DNA of 64,000 nt from Coriaria nepalensis (taxonomy: Eukaryota > Streptophyta > Magnoliopsida > Cucurbitales > Coriariaceae). This document shows, in pieces, positions 47,134-59,767 of this stretch. Position 1 is the first letter of the stretch. Each line of letters begins with the position of its first letter. The notes beneath the pieces were generated by a model. That model was not told the DNA's origin and ran no database searches. It was given only the letters and a program-made list of their open reading frames with translations. Where the stretch lies: contig CP114484.1 of the NCBI GenBank assembly GCA_027186245.1, positions 508,501 through 572,500 of the forward strand, given 5' to 3'. The position numbers were made by a program, and so were the translations under genes.

Positions 47134-50100
47134 TTAATAAAACTGCAAGATATCCACAACTATTTCGTCGACTATCGAATTCAGCATTCGACCCTCAAAC
47201 TCTACTCCAAGTTTGAATGCATCAACTTCGAAGTCGAGCCACCTTCCATATTTGCTACTCATGTCCTTGTCCACAAGCTCATCCACCATACAATCCCCCA
47301 TCTCTTTCCAACCCAAAATCTCCTTATACAGTTCTTCTGCTAATAAGTCCTTTCTTCTCATCATTGCTACTTCTTTTTCCCACATTTTATATCCGGTGTT
47401 CATATACTGCCTGCATCTCAAGTCTATACATTCACCCACACAATCAAATAATACTTTACGCCTAAGTTTAGATTCGTCGTTGCCAATTGAGAATCTGGTT
47501 CCTTTTCTGCTCTCCAACCAGTCAAATAGATGCGGGTTTATGATGTCATGGGCCCGGCCCAATGTGAAATCTTGAGAAGTGAAATCTACATAAGAAAGCA
47601 TCTCCTTTACATAGGCTAATTCCCACTCAGTCGAAAAGAATGTGGATGATGCATGGTTTCTTTTTGGTGCTCCGGTAGATATGGAAGATGCTGAATCCGA
47701 TAAATCCAGCTCACCTTCAATAGAGTGTAGCTTTGAAGAACTTGAAGCCACGACTTCTTGAGCTTGAACAGATGAACACAGCTTACTCCCTGAAAGTAAA
47801 TTTTACATTTATTCCAGGGGCCATTTAAAGGATATACAGTTGCTTGAAAAAGATTAAAAAACTGCTGCCTTTACCTTCCGTACTGTTACTACCTATGCTC
47901 ACTGAAGAGTCGCAGCTTTCAAATGAAAAAGAAGGTTCTAAAATAGAGACAGGACTAGGATGTTGAGCGTTGAGCAACTGCCTAGCATCATTATTTTTGC
48001 TGCTGCTACATTCATCCATCTCAGAAACTCCCTGAAAAAAAAAAGTGAAAAAAGAAACTCATACCATAACTACAACAACTCTCATAATAACAATAACAAG
48101 GCAACAAATTAAGGTCTAGGGGGAAGTAAATTTAAATAGTCACCTGGAATTTGGGTTCAAACCTAAAGATAGGAGAATCGGTTGATGAAAACTCAGAGCC
48201 ACAGTGGCCCATTAGTTTTTCATTTACCAGCACATGCAGGTTCCTCATGCCATTCAATTTTGGTATCGAACTGACCAAATTAACAGTGGGAGAGAGATCT
48301 TGTACTAATGAAGCAGAAGTGGAAGCTGAACCGTCCTTGGTGGAATCATTGCAAGAGAAATCAAATCCACCAGTCAATTCTTGCAACTTTTGCTCCAAAA
48401 ATACACTCAAAGAGTCTGCCCCAATCACATTGTATCCAACTGATGAAAACTTCATACTATCCGAGTCAATCCATGTTCTTTTACCCCTGTTATCCGTGCA
48501 ATGGCCACTAATTTTCTGTGCATCCTGGCCAGTTATTTCAGAACCAGGCACTGGTCTTGCCAATGGAGCTGTGAATGTAAAAGAAACCACATCTGTGCTT
48601 TTCTTTGTGCTATTTTCAGCACAATAATCTCTTTCAATAACTGTACTTGTATGAACAGGCATCCGATTTTTATGCTTTAACTGCTGTTCATCTGAATGAA
48701 TATGCATACTTTTTTCAGTCAGCCCATTATCAACAGCTTGTTTTTTATCAAAATGATAGTCCCTATCTATTGATCGCTTCTTCCTAGGGACATTTTTTGT
48801 ACTAGAATATAAACCTTCTTTTTTGGCATCTGTTACCTCTAAACTGGATTTTCTAACTCCCATTCTGGAGTTCTCACTAGTTCTACCAGGGATTTTCTGA
48901 TGGCCAGTAGACAAATCCCTCGTCAGCATTTTCCTCCCCTCAGAATTGGAAACCAAGATCTTTGATGGTAATTTCTCTCTATCCACAAGGAAATTTTGTT
49001 TCTGGTTATTCTGCCTCAGGACACCAGAGGTACCATGAGCTGAGGATTTCTTATGGAAATTTTTTTGAGTGCTTGGTTGGCTTTTGAGGTGCTGGCTCGG
49101 CTTAGCTTCACTTTGTTCTTTATGGCCTGATGAGATTCTATTGCCAATTGAATTCAAACTTTCTCTTCTCCGTACATTAACCTTTGCCTGGATTGCAAGA
49201 GATATGGACTTTCCATTATTTCTGGGACCACAATAATCTTTGCCAGAATCTGGAGAAACTCTGAAAGAGACATCCGGAGATCCATCCCAGCTTTTGTTCA
49301 TAGATTGCCCCTTCAGCTGCCTGGCAGCATTTGACTCAACAGGCCTTCTGGAAGCTTCAGCTAGTCTAGATGATTTACAAGCGACTTCCACTTTCTCTTT
49401 TAAATCCTTAGCTTTCGAGGTATGGGAAGAAGACGCAACCTGGGGCCGTTTTTGCAAACCCTCCTCCGCCTTTTCTTTGGGAGCTTGAACTTTAAAGGGC
49501 ACTGAAGAAGACCCCAGCAAAGAAATTCTTGTCTTAGTACTTGCTTGGGGTCCAGGCTCAATAATTCTCACAGCTGCTTCCATTATGTGAGCAGCATTTT
49601 TACTAGGAATAAAACCAGGACTCTTGATAGGAGACAGAAGTTTATGGTGAGTAGTTGGGATTGATTTAGCTGATTTAGGAGGCAAAATTTCTGTTTGAAA
49701 CTTCTCTATTGGTCTGCTTAATATTTTATGTGGCTTGGGATCCACAGGATTTCTAACAGGGGCCTCAACCTTGTCGAGCAAATTTCCAGAATACATCATC
49801 TGATAGTCGTTGTAATAATTAAAGTTTTTCCTGTGTTCACGAGCCTCTCGAAGAGATAGACTGTCAAACAATGGGGTAGCATATGTCTCTGAAAGATTTG
49901 ATGTGGGTAGGGAATCTAATCCCATTAGCCTGGCCACAACCCCGGGGGCTTTATTCCCATATCCTTCATCATCCGTCACAGATGAAGCACAACTGTAATC
50001 GCTGCTTCCTTTGACACTTGATGCAGCTCCAGCCTCCTCATGATCCATCTGCAAATATTGAAAGGAACGTAAAGCAACATATATTGCATACTACAGTAAA

Positions 50101-50451
50101 TAGATTAATGAGGGAGAGTGAGGATTTTGTTCCAACCAGGTGAACTTGCGTCTGTGGAAATAAGCCATCAATCTTTTTTCTTTGTTTAGTGCGTTCTGTA
50201 AGAAGGGAGGAATCAGTATAGCAAGTGAGAAAAAAATGTAAGATACTGATAGAAGGCAAGAATATATATAAGTCGCAGAGAAGGATGAAGAATAGGACAC
50301 CATATATCATTTAATCATCAGTACCCATACCTGGTAGGTCTGTCTTGCTCGAAAATAGCTTCTTCCGTGATTTTGCAGTCCAGTCAAACAGCTGAAAGAA
50401 ACCACCAGTGTAACCTCCTCCATTCTTTGAACCTTCTCTCTCAGCCCCCAT
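47134..50451 (-). CDS. TRM-like protein with DUF3741 (VARLMGLD) and DUF4378 domains
   Basis: Coding exons 50451-50331, 50195-50137, 50048-48144, 48031-47875 and 47789-47134 join in frame to 965 aa. The N-terminus GGFFQLFDWTAKSRKKLFSSK is the common start of this plant family, followed by SSDYSCASSVTDDEGYG and the DUF3741 signature VVARLMGLDSLP. A long Ser/Lys-rich disordered middle leads to the C-terminal DUF4378 (ELAYVKEMLSYVDFTSQDF to VDEIVVDILQFY). These domains characterise the TON1-recruiting-motif (TRM) superfamily, several of which bind cortical microtubules; the exact member is not identified. The ATG at 50451 is preferred over the internal MDH at 50048 because upstream exons match the family and are in phase. 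Confidence 0.85.
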
Positions 50452-50483
50452 TTTCACGTACAGGGATGAAAGCTATTACTGCT

Positions 50484-50546
50484 TTAGCCTCTTTGGGTGG
50501 ATGAAACACTAACAGAGATGGTATCTTCTCTACCACCGTAATCCAT
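50484..50546 (-). promoter_or_regulatory. 20-codon uORF in the TRM-like gene leader
   Basis: On the minus strand an ATG at 50546 immediately follows an acceptor (TTGCAG) and opens 20 codons (MDYGGREDTISVSVSSTQRG) ending in TAA at 50486-50484, 33 bases before the main ATG. If the leader is spliced from a donor at about 51185 (TATGCG/GTAAGT) to 50546, this uORF is in the mRNA and would be met first by ribosomes. Confidence 0.55.
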
Positions 50547-52107
50547 CTGCAACTTGATCGAGTGAATAAAAAAAATGTGAAACTTCAACCTTCAACTCAA
50601 ATTCAGTATCTTAAGATAGTAAAATCATCTTTAAATATTAAGAACACATGTCCGAATACATATCCTTTGATCCCCGTTTTATTTTATACTTGACGATCAT
50701 TGCATCTGTGTTTCTAACAGAATAGGAAAATGAAAAACCAAACTGTCAGGAAGATCCTATCTAGCTCATCTAACACTCAGTAATCATACCTAACGTATAA
50801 GCAGAAAATGAAACGTAAACTTTCTGTATGGTCTATCTGAACTAACCTAAACAAACAGGAAGAAGGATTTTACCCCCATTTTCCATTAAATCACATGAAT
50901 GCAGCAGTCACAGTTCCGGTTCCGGTTTCAAGAACTACAGAATTCTCAATATTAAATCCTTCGAATTTCTCTACATTTTCTCTTCAACCAAAAAATACGT
51001 GTACTAAAAAGCTAAAGTAAAGCACAGAAACCAATCTGAATTCGTCAGCGATCACGAACTACGCTAAACAGTAAGGACGCCAAGATCGAAAGCAAAAATC
51101 TCATTTGAAAAAATCTCTTCTGAAAAAACAAATCAATCTATCAAATCTAAGCGAGAAAACCCTAAAAATGACCACCGAAACTTACCGCATAAGACATCAA
51201 CAGAAATAATGAGTAGGATCAACCACGATCGCAAAAGGAGAAGTGAAGAGAGAGAGAGAGAGAGATAGGGATAGCTCTGCCTGCTTGCTAGAGTGAGAGG
51301 CTGTGTGTAGTCAGTACAGGTAGCATTAAATGGGGAAGATGTGAATAAAATTTTTTTTTTTTTTAAGAAAAATATAATAATAATTTTTTTTTAGTTTTTT
51401 AATTTAATTTCAAATCTTATTCGTATTAAAGAGAGGTTGAAAAGTTATAACGTCTCTTTTTGTTGGAGAGGCCAAGATTTCAAATTCCGGATTCCGGAAA
51501 TAGATCAGTAAGAGGAGAGGAGCTGTGATAAAATCACGGAAGAAGATATACAAGAAGAGATCGACGTGGGTCTGATAGAAAGACGCCACGTCGTCCTCTC
51601 TCGGTTTAACGGATGGTCACCCTAACACGAGTACGTGGCAGCTGAATGGATAGGACGTATGCAACTATTCGTACACTATTTTTAATTTACAATTCAGCCA
51701 GCATATTTTTTGTGAAATTGTTAAAATTACCATATTACCATTTCAAATTAAATTTAGGAAGACCCCTCTTATTATAATACATACATATATATGCATAATG
51801 TATGTAGATAAAATTTTTGGGGAATAAATTTACTTATGAATCTTAATTACATCAATTTAATTAAGATAGTATGCGGATTTAATTGTAATTCAACTACCGT
51901 TTTATTTGAATAATAATAAACTTGAGATATATTATATGATTTATATTATTAATTTTATATAATTATATCATATATTATATTAATTTTATATATAATTAAT
52001 CGATTGTAATTATGTTGGTCAATTGTAATTGTAATTAGTCAATTAATTAGCAGCCTAAGATTAATCAATTCCCTAATTAGACTAATGGAGTGATAGATAG
52101 TACCACG
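50547..52107. other. Leader intron and promoter of the TRM-like gene, plus AT-rich spacer
   Basis: Positions 50547-51185 are the probable 5' UTR intron. A first leader exon is expected around 51186-51300 and includes a GA repeat at 51247-51264. From 51340 to 52100 the sequence is AT-rich spacer with repeated TTAATTGTAATT-like words and no coding sequence. A small patch of promoter-like GC-richer sequence lies at 51560-51660. Confidence 0.5.
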
Positions 52108-52844
52108 TAGGGATGGTCATAAAACCCTTAGGGTCGGATATGGATCATGTAATCATATGCAAAAGATTGGTCAGATCGGGTACCAAATTCAACTAATTTT
52201 TTTGATCGGGCTTATATTTAATAAAAATAAAATAAATAAAACAAAAAAGACGAAGGTCTTCTTCCTCGACCGATGCCCTCCCTGGGCTCTGCATGGGCTG
52301 CGGCAAAGCCTCTGTCCCTCGACCGATGGTGGACGTAGGAATAGATCCAATGTTGACGTCAAACCTCTTCATCCTGGTAATATCCGCCATTGTTCACTTG
52401 CCCGCCCTCCCTCTCCCTCTCCCAGTCTTCTTCCCGTAGCCCAGACAGCCCTCCCTCCCTCCTTTGACGTTCGACTGATGCCCGAAGCCCGACATAGCCA
52501 TGCAGGAGAAGACTCCCGTCCATCTGCCGCCGCTGGACGCCCTCCCTCGCAATAAGATCCGCCATCTGACTCCCTCCCTCCCTCCCTCCCTCCCAGTAAG
52601 ATATGTCGCACCCCTCCCCTATCCTCTCCACCTCTACTCTCCCCCCTCCATCTCTGCTCTTCGCTTACTATGTCCTCGGCCCTCCGCCTCTGATTTGCGT
52701 CACAGCCCTCCCCTCTGCCTTTGCATCGCACCCATTCGGATCGGATACATGTCCAGATAATTTGATCGAGTTGGCTACCCTATCTGTTCAAATTATTGGA
52801 TGTACGTGGCAATCGGATCGAATCCAACCCGATGCTCAACCCTA
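52108..52844. mobile_element. Non-autonomous TIR DNA transposon (hAT-like or MULE-like)
   Basis: The element begins TAGGGATGGTCAT and its far end, read on the other strand, begins TAGGGTTGAGCAT: 10 of 13 terminal bases match. It is flanked by GTACCACG (52100-52107) and GTACCACA (52845-52852), a near-perfect 8-bp target duplication as made by hAT transposases. An alternative boundary gives a perfect 9-bp duplication TAGTACCAC (52098-52106 and 52843-52851), which would suit a MULE. The 737-bp body has no transposase and carries an unusually C/T-rich, GC-rich core at about 52250-52760, including a CCCT repeat near 52570-52592. Confidence 0.65.
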
Positions 52845-52852
52845 GTACCACA

Positions 52853-53535
52853 TATCCGAGAAAAGGCTACGGAGTGGGTTATGTGCAATGCATAAATGTA
52901 TTTTTATGTACATTTATCTTTACCGTTTATTTCAAATATAAAAAGAGTGATCAAAATGGGAGCCACGTCCGATGGAGGTGCAAAGTTAGAGAAAGAAAGC
53001 AAAAGGGTTATAAGAACTAGGCGAAGCAATTTACGAGTAGGTGGTGCTGCTTAGACTAATGGCCAAATGGAATGGGGGGCATCTTTTTCATTATTTTATT
53101 CACCGCTAATTTTATTCTCTAGACATGCTTTATCATCCTCTTATGTTTTTTGTTTCGATAGGCTCGTACGTACGTGATCGATGGTGTTTTTTACATAAAC
53201 AACTTTTCTACATGTAAGGGCAAAGCTTTTCTAACTCGATATTTTTAGCTCGTGTAAAGAAAAGCTAAAAAATGCTTTGCTTGCTAGTGCGACGATCAGA
53301 AAGGAGAGATTTATATGTGTATGTGTGTGTGTGTGTGTGTATTTATATGTTCTTGTGCGAATGCTTAATACAAAAGCTCAGAATCCTGGAATCTTTAGCC
53401 TTTAAGCAACCTTTGTTCCAAGCAATTCTTCATTTTCTCTACTTCTCTCTGTTCTGTATATGCCCTTCTATCTTTTCCTTTTTCTCTCGAGGCTGATGTA
53501 CGTTTTATTTTTTTGTACTTCAATTAAAAGGAGCC
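52853..53535. other. Promoter region of the DUF1218 gene
   Basis: No coding sequence is supported. A (TG)n microsatellite of about 10 units lies at 53321-53340. The stretch 53400-53535 is pyrimidine-rich and probably the leader. Confidence 0.45.
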
Positions 53536-54511
53536 ATGGCAGTAACACACGACGATCTTCTGCTGAGTCGCCGGAGAACCAAGCTCAGAAGTAAAACCGG
53601 TCTCTTTCTCATCGTCGTGACTGTCCTCTCTGGCCTCTTGTTCTTCATTCTATGTCTCATCGCCGAATCCACTCGTTCCGAAGCAAGTATTTGATTACAT
53701 TGAGAACCGGTGTTCTAATCTTATGCATTATCTTATGTTTGATTGTGTTTAATTATATTTGATCATGTGGTTTAGGTTAGATGGTTGAGGAGCGACGGCA
53801 GCAATAGCGAGGGAAAGAAAGATCAGAGACACGAGTGCGTCTATACCGGCAATGGAAAAACGCCGCTGTTGTGTGCTGCTTGTGCGTTTGTTGGGCTAGC
53901 AATAGTGATGGCTGTTCAGCATGTTTACGTTCTGATTGCTGTCAGCAAGTCACCTCCTCCCACTCTAATCTTTCATGACCCAACTTCTACCCCTCCCAAC
54001 TCTCTTACATGCCAAGCTGGTTTCTTCTTCCTTTCAACTTGGTAAGTACTAGTTTGCATAACCTAAGTCAATGAATTCCCAGTCTTGAACACGTAGACTC
54101 GATGTAATGATGTTTTGTAGGGTATGTTTTGCTATTGGGGAAATATTGTTATTGATTGCGCTTGGAGTGGAGTCAGGGCATCTAAAGAATTGGTCAAAGC
54201 CAAAACCGAGCTGCCTTATCCTCCGACAAGGTTTATTTTCCGCAGCCGGAGTGTTTGCCTTAGCGACAGTTTTTCTATTGGCCGGACTATATTTGACAGC
54301 ATTGCGAGCATTGACAGTGTTCGAAGAGCAAGAAAACGTGAGGCGGGAAGTGCTTGAGATCTCATCCTCCTTCCATTTCTCTTCGCCGAGGATGTCGCCT
54401 CAAGTTAGGCCAATGACAGCATTTGCTAGAGAGAACCAGATTACTAGCGACGACCATAGTCACCACACTTTGTCGTCGCTTCTTACATTATCAGCTTTTA
54501 CCAAGCAGTAA
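53536..54511 (+). CDS. DUF1218-family membrane protein
   Basis: Exons 53536-53682, 53776-54041 and 54121-54511 encode 267 aa. Four hydrophobic segments are visible: residues about 22-43 (GLFLIVVTVLSGLLFFILCLIA), LLCAACAFVGLAIVMAVQHV, FFFLSTWVCFAIGEILLLIAL and FSAAGVFALATVFLLAGLYL. Conserved family blocks include CVYTGNGKTPLLCA, SKSPPPTLI and SGHLKNWSKPKPSCL. Some DUF1218 proteins (MODIFYING WALL LIGNIN) affect wall lignin; the role of this one is unknown. Intron 1 has no usable GT donor: the family-consistent junction E/VRW requires GAA/GCAAGT, a GC-AG intron. Reading on instead reaches a stop two codons later. The ATG at 53536 is the first in the frame. Confidence 0.85.
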
Positions 54512-55294
54512 GTTGTATATCTAAGAGTTAAGCTAGAAATGTTCTTACTTTTTGATGTAAATGATAATGACAATTGAACATGAACATATATAATGAAACA
54601 AGAAAAAATGTATAAAAATAATATTTTAGACAGACCTGCGATGGATTATAATCATAAATATTAATTTTATATATTATATTATTTATAATATTAAATTATA
54701 TATATAAATATAATCATGATTAATGATAATTTCATTAAAAATGTATAATTTATTTCCTCCAAATTTGCACGAAACAAAAAGGGTAATTGGGCCTTGAGAT
54801 ATAAAGTTAATGGACCCAACTACTGATTGAAAAGTCCATTAAGATGAGGAGGAAGAAAATGATGGTTTATTTTTATGGATGATATTGAATATGATTTGAC
54901 AATCCCTCCATCTCTCTTTTGATTTGGAGGCCTTTTAGAATTTGTCATAAATTCTGATATTTATCATCCATGTAATTAGTGGAAGTTAATTATAAACTTA
55001 CGATGTATAATTAGAAAAATGTGTTAAAAGAAAAAAAATAATAATTAAAGAAAAATTAAATTAAATAAATAAATAAAAACAAAAGCGAACATGTCCATCC
55101 GGTTATTATAAATATATCACAACAACTTTCAAGCAGTTCCGACAGCTTTCCAGTCTGGTCCCGTGGGAAAGATTTTCGATCAAACATATCATCGTTTGGA
55201 TATTTGGGGGTTTTATTTCTCGATCAGGGGTCGATCTCAGCATCACTGATCCTGATTGGTTTGTGCTAGGGTTTAATTTGTAGAAGAAAATACA
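54512..55294. other. AT-rich intergenic region and importin alpha leader
   Basis: The region is strongly AT-rich from 54580 to 55090, with no coding sequence. The last 150 bases before 55295 are GC-richer and likely form the importin alpha promoter and leader. Confidence 0.5.
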
Positions 55295-58233
55295 ATGTCG
55301 TTGAGGCCGAGTGCGAGGACTGAGGTTCGCCGGAACCGATATAAGGTTTCCGTCGATGCGGATGAAGGGCGTCGGAGGAGGGAGGACAACATGGTCGAGA
55401 TCCGTAAGAGCAAACGGGAAGAGAGCTTGTTGAAGAAGCGAAGGGAAGGCCTCCAGGCTCAGCAGTTCCCTAACGCCGTTCATGCTTCTTCCGTCGAGAA
55501 GAAGGTAAGGTTATATGTTTGTAGAGCGATTTAGGTCTGAATGAAGGTTTACTCATTGCTTTTATGTTAGTTTCTTTGTGGAATAGTAGTTTTTGATTGT
55601 GGATCTCTATGTTTAGGATTCTGGGAACTCATGATTAGATCGTGGTTTTTAATGGGTTTTATCGATCTAATTGCAGCTAGAGAGTCTTCCTTCTATGGTT
55701 GCTGGAGTTTGGTCTGACAATAATAATCTGCAGCTGGAGGCTACGACGCAGTTTCGAAAACTGCTTTCCATTGGTATTTCCCAGAAGCCTTCTGCTGTAT
55801 AAGCTCTTATTCTGCTCTTCGAAGTTTATCTATTAACGATACCTGTATGCATGAACTTTCAATTACAGAAAGAAGCCCTCCCATTGAAGAAGTTATTCAA
55901 TCTGGTGTTATTCCACGCTTCGTGCAGTTTCTCGTCAGGGAGGATTTTCCTCAACTTCAGGTCTGAATTCTCATTCTTCCAGCACTGTATGCATTGGTAC
56001 TTCTATGTTTATATGCCTTAGATATCCTTGTGTGCTTATGCTAGTTCATTTACATAGTTTGAGGCTGCTTGGGCTCTCACAAATATAGCTTCTGGAACCT
56101 CAGAGCATACAAAGGTGGTTATTGATCATGGTGCAGTTCCTATATTTGTTAAGCTACTTGGATCCCCCAGTGATGACGTAAGAGAACAGGTATATGCCGA
56201 AACTTGCTTGGTTTGTTCTGTTTCTCATAGATTACTTATGCTTGGAAGCCTACATATATTTGCCTATTTTATGTTTTGAACCATTTCCAATCTATAAATG
56301 TAGGCTGTTTGGGCTTTGGGAAATGTCGCTGGAGACTCCCCTAGATGCCGTGATCTTGTCCTGGGCCAGGGAGCTTTGGTTCCATTGCTATCACAGTTGA
56401 ATGAGCATGCCAAACTATCTATGTTGAGGAATGCCACATGGACACTTTCAAACTTCTGCAGGGGCAAACCTCAGCCTCCATTTGATCTGGTTGATATTTT
56501 GTTCTTGTTGATTTTTTGACTTTTAAATTTTCTTTTATTTTTTTAGTTTTCATGTCTTGATGTTTTTGTTGAATTTGGATGTGCAGGTGAGGCCAGCGCT
56601 TCCGGCTCTGGAGCGCTTAGTTCACTCAAACGATGAAGAAGTCCTGACAGATGCCTGCTGGGCTCTCTCATACCTCTCAGATGGTACAAATGACAAAATT
56701 CAAGCTGTAATTGAGGCAGGTGTCTGTGAGCGACTTGTGCAGCTACTTCTGTGAGTAGATATCTGTTCGATGTAGATCTTATCATCATATCTTCTGTCTT
56801 ACTTACTGTTTGCATGTGAACCTTAAAAATACAAATATATTCAATTTTTAGACATCCATCCCCATCAGTGCTCATTCCTGCTCTTCGTACGGTTGGAAAT
56901 ATTGTGACCGGAGATGATCTCCAAACTCAGGTATGGGATTATTGACGTTTCCTTTAATATTAATGTTTTTATCCTATTTTTTGTGTTCCCTGGAGTCTTG
57001 GAATTTGGAATGGGATACAAAGTAGTTTATTCTGCTGGATTGTCCTTGTTTCACCATGCATCTGATTGCATTTTCCTTAAGTAAATTTCTTTTCTAATTC
57101 TGATTGGTTTACCCTTCTTCAGTGTATCATTAACAATGGTGCACTCCCATGCCTTTTGAGTGTGCTGGCCCATAATCATAAGAAAAGCATCAAGAAAGAA
57201 GCTTGCTGGACTATCTCAAACATTACGGCTGGAAACAGGGAACAAATACAGGTAAGGATTTGACTATCTGCACTTTTCTGAACCTCTGTATTAGGGGAGG
57301 ATTAGGAAGGATGCGCTTCTAGTGTTATACTAGTTATCTTTGTTCACATGATTTACTCCGAGGGGATGTACATGTGTGGAGGTTCTGGGGAAATATGAAA
57401 TATTGAAAAAAATTATATCTTTGGAAGTAATGAGTTTGGAAATATTCAGCTGCACCTATCCTTTTAGTAGGTTCTTGTTCTATGATGGATATTCTTATTT
57501 GAATGCGTAGATCCTAAGGAATTGGTATTCTGTTCGGCAATTTGCATGAGTCTTATTTCAAAAATACATGTAGCTGTGCCGGTCTTTTCTTGTGCATGGT
57601 AAGCTAGTTTGTACTGAGTTTTATTATTTTGCAGGTTGTTATTGAAGCTGGTTTAATAGCCCCTCTTATCAATCTGCTTCAAACAGCTGAATTTGATATA
57701 AAGAAGGAAGCTGCATGGGCAATATCAAATGCAACATCTGGCGGTTCTGCTGAGCAAATCAAGTACGTTATCTTTGAAAATGCATCTCTTATACCCCCTT
57801 AAATCTGTGCTGCCTCTAGTTTCTTATGTATTGACCTAATCATTTCATTGATCATAGATACCTGGTGAGTCAAGGTTGTATAAGACCATTGTGCGATCTT
57901 CTTGTCTGCCCCGATCCGAGGATTGTGACTGTTTGTTTAGAAGGGTTGGAGAATATACTGAAAGTAGGGGAAGCTGAAAAGGCTCTGGGTACTAATGGAG
58001 ACGTTAACTTGTATGCTCAAATGATAGATGAGGCTGAGGGCTTAGAAAAGATTGAAAGTCTTCAGAGTCACGATAACAATGAAATCTATGAGAAGGCAGT
58101 CAAAATACTTGAGACATATTGGCTGGAGGAGGAAGATGAGACCTTACCTTCAGGTGAAGGTGGTTCTCAGCCTGGCTTCCATTTCGGTGGGAATGACCTT
58201 CCAGTTCCATCTGGTGGATTCAACTTTAGCTGA
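55295..58233 (+). CDS. IMPA: Importin subunit alpha
   Basis: Ten exons (55295-55504, 55677-55773, 55869-55960, 56058-56189, 56304-56489, 56587-56750, 56852-56930, 57123-57251, 57635-57762, 57858-58233) encode 530 aa. The N-terminal importin-beta-binding domain shows the basic clusters [10 protein letters not shown] and [11 protein letters not shown]. Armadillo repeats follow with the conserved Trp/Asn pairs that hold nuclear localisation signals ([72 protein letters not shown]). The C-terminal acidic tail ([10 protein letters not shown]) is present. It is an adaptor for nuclear protein import. All ten exons close in phase; nothing is unusual. Confidence 0.96.
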
Positions 58234-59767
58234 AGGTATGTCCTATATTATTATCTCACACAATAGGCTATGGTCATTTCCTCGCAAATACCAGTGATAC
58301 TGTCTGTCCTGATTGTGGACGCAAGTAGTTTCTCTTCTTGTTTGCACTTTAAACCCCTCCAACTGGAGTTTCTTTATAAAACTTGCAGGATTTAAGTCGA
58401 AATGGAAGTCCATGCGAGGTTAAGGCGGTCTGTCGGGTCTATCAGGTCAAGTGGGGTATGGTCAGGGCATCTGCTGTGTCTGGTCCCAGTCTGGTCCCAG
58501 TCTGGTCCAGTGTCTATTGCGGTCAAGGAGATGCCAAGTCGGGTCAGTTTATACTCATGTGAGGGCCAAAATAAGATGTCTGCATGTGGTTTTCAGCTTT
58601 GGGAAGAGAATCTTGTGAGCAAGTTAGTCTTCAGTCGAATACTGAGTCGAAGAGTCTCCTTGTTTCATAAAAGTAGACCCCCTTCTATTGTCCAAGGTCT
58701 GCTTGTAACTAAAGTGTCTCTTAGACCATGTTCGGTCCTGCTATTTTTTCTTTTCACTCATAACAGTATTGCCAAACTCTGCTATAGAGTCGAGATTTGT
58801 TTTGGGTTGCTGAGTGAAGTACACTCCGGATTCGAATATGTTCGTTCGCATTCTGTGTTGTATTTCAAGGATAGAAAAAGGTCTATGATATTTTGGTAAA
58901 TTAGGTTGTGGTAATTCACTTTTACTCCCCTCCCCCCCCCCCCCCCCGGCGCATTGATGAGAAATTCTTATGAGTATGATTCATACTACATTATTATTTA
59001 ATTTGTCACACAATCGGAATAGTGCAAATGAAATAATTTCTAACCATTTCTTACAGGAGATTTTAGGGTTCAAAAGGTTAATGTCATGGTCCCCATGCTG
59101 TCATGAAAATTTTGAGTTGCCGCCAATCTGAAACATAACGAAACCCCAAAAAAAAGTATTGACACAGTGGTTGACTTTCTACTGTTGGTTGGGGAAAAAC
59201 TGAAAAACACACGATGGCGCCAGTTTTAGTTCATTTCAGGACTGTTTTGGCGGGGAATTTTTCAGGTAGACAGGCAGAATGGTATATGCTTTAGAACAGG
59301 GACAGTTTGGTAATTTCAAAATTATTTAGAGCTAGGGTTTCGATTCTTGAAATTTCACATTATATATATATATATTTATAAAGGTATGATTTCTATAGCG
59401 TGGCTGCGCCTTATTGCATTTCATTTCTGTCGGTTTGATTCCCTCGTTTTCTCTCTCTCTCCCTCTCACTCTCTACTTCTCTCTAGTCTTTTCTATTACG
59501 TCCCTTTTTCTTATCTCATCCTACTAAAATTCCCGATAAGCTCCATCTGTCTTCTTCAACCCACATCATTATTCATATTCACTGTGATCCGCCATTGATT
59601 TCATTTCCTAGTTGGCTTCTGTTTCTGATTCTGTCAAGCTGCTCTTACTTGCCGTGTGTTTTGATCAAGCTTCTAACGAATACTGATATTTTTTTGTTCT
59701 CCCTCCCTTTCTCTTGATCATTTTTAATCTGGTGTTGGTCTGGGATCTCAAAAATAGATGCTAGAAG
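58234..59767. other. Importin alpha 3' UTR and B-GATA promoter
   Basis: The 3' UTR may be long or spliced. It contains an 11-bp repeat (GTCTGGTCCCA, three copies, about 58478-58510). A run of 16 C lies at 58932-58947. Positions 59360-59385 hold a TATATA-rich tract and 59440-59480 a CT-rich tract, probably promoter and leader of the GATA gene. The 165-codon open stretch at 58402-58899 shows no family features and is not called. Confidence 0.5.

Noticed and set aside
47213..47575. Plus-strand 120-codon frame opposite DUF4378
   Set aside because: It is antisense to a conserved domain and has no features of its own.
52157..52760. Several open frames on both strands in the TIR element
   Set aside because: They overlap one another in a C/T-rich low-complexity core, so openness reflects composition; none resembles a transposase.
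58402..58899. 165-codon open stretch after importin alpha
   Set aside because: It overlaps the likely 3' UTR, contains the 11-bp repeat and shows no domain, signal or family pattern.
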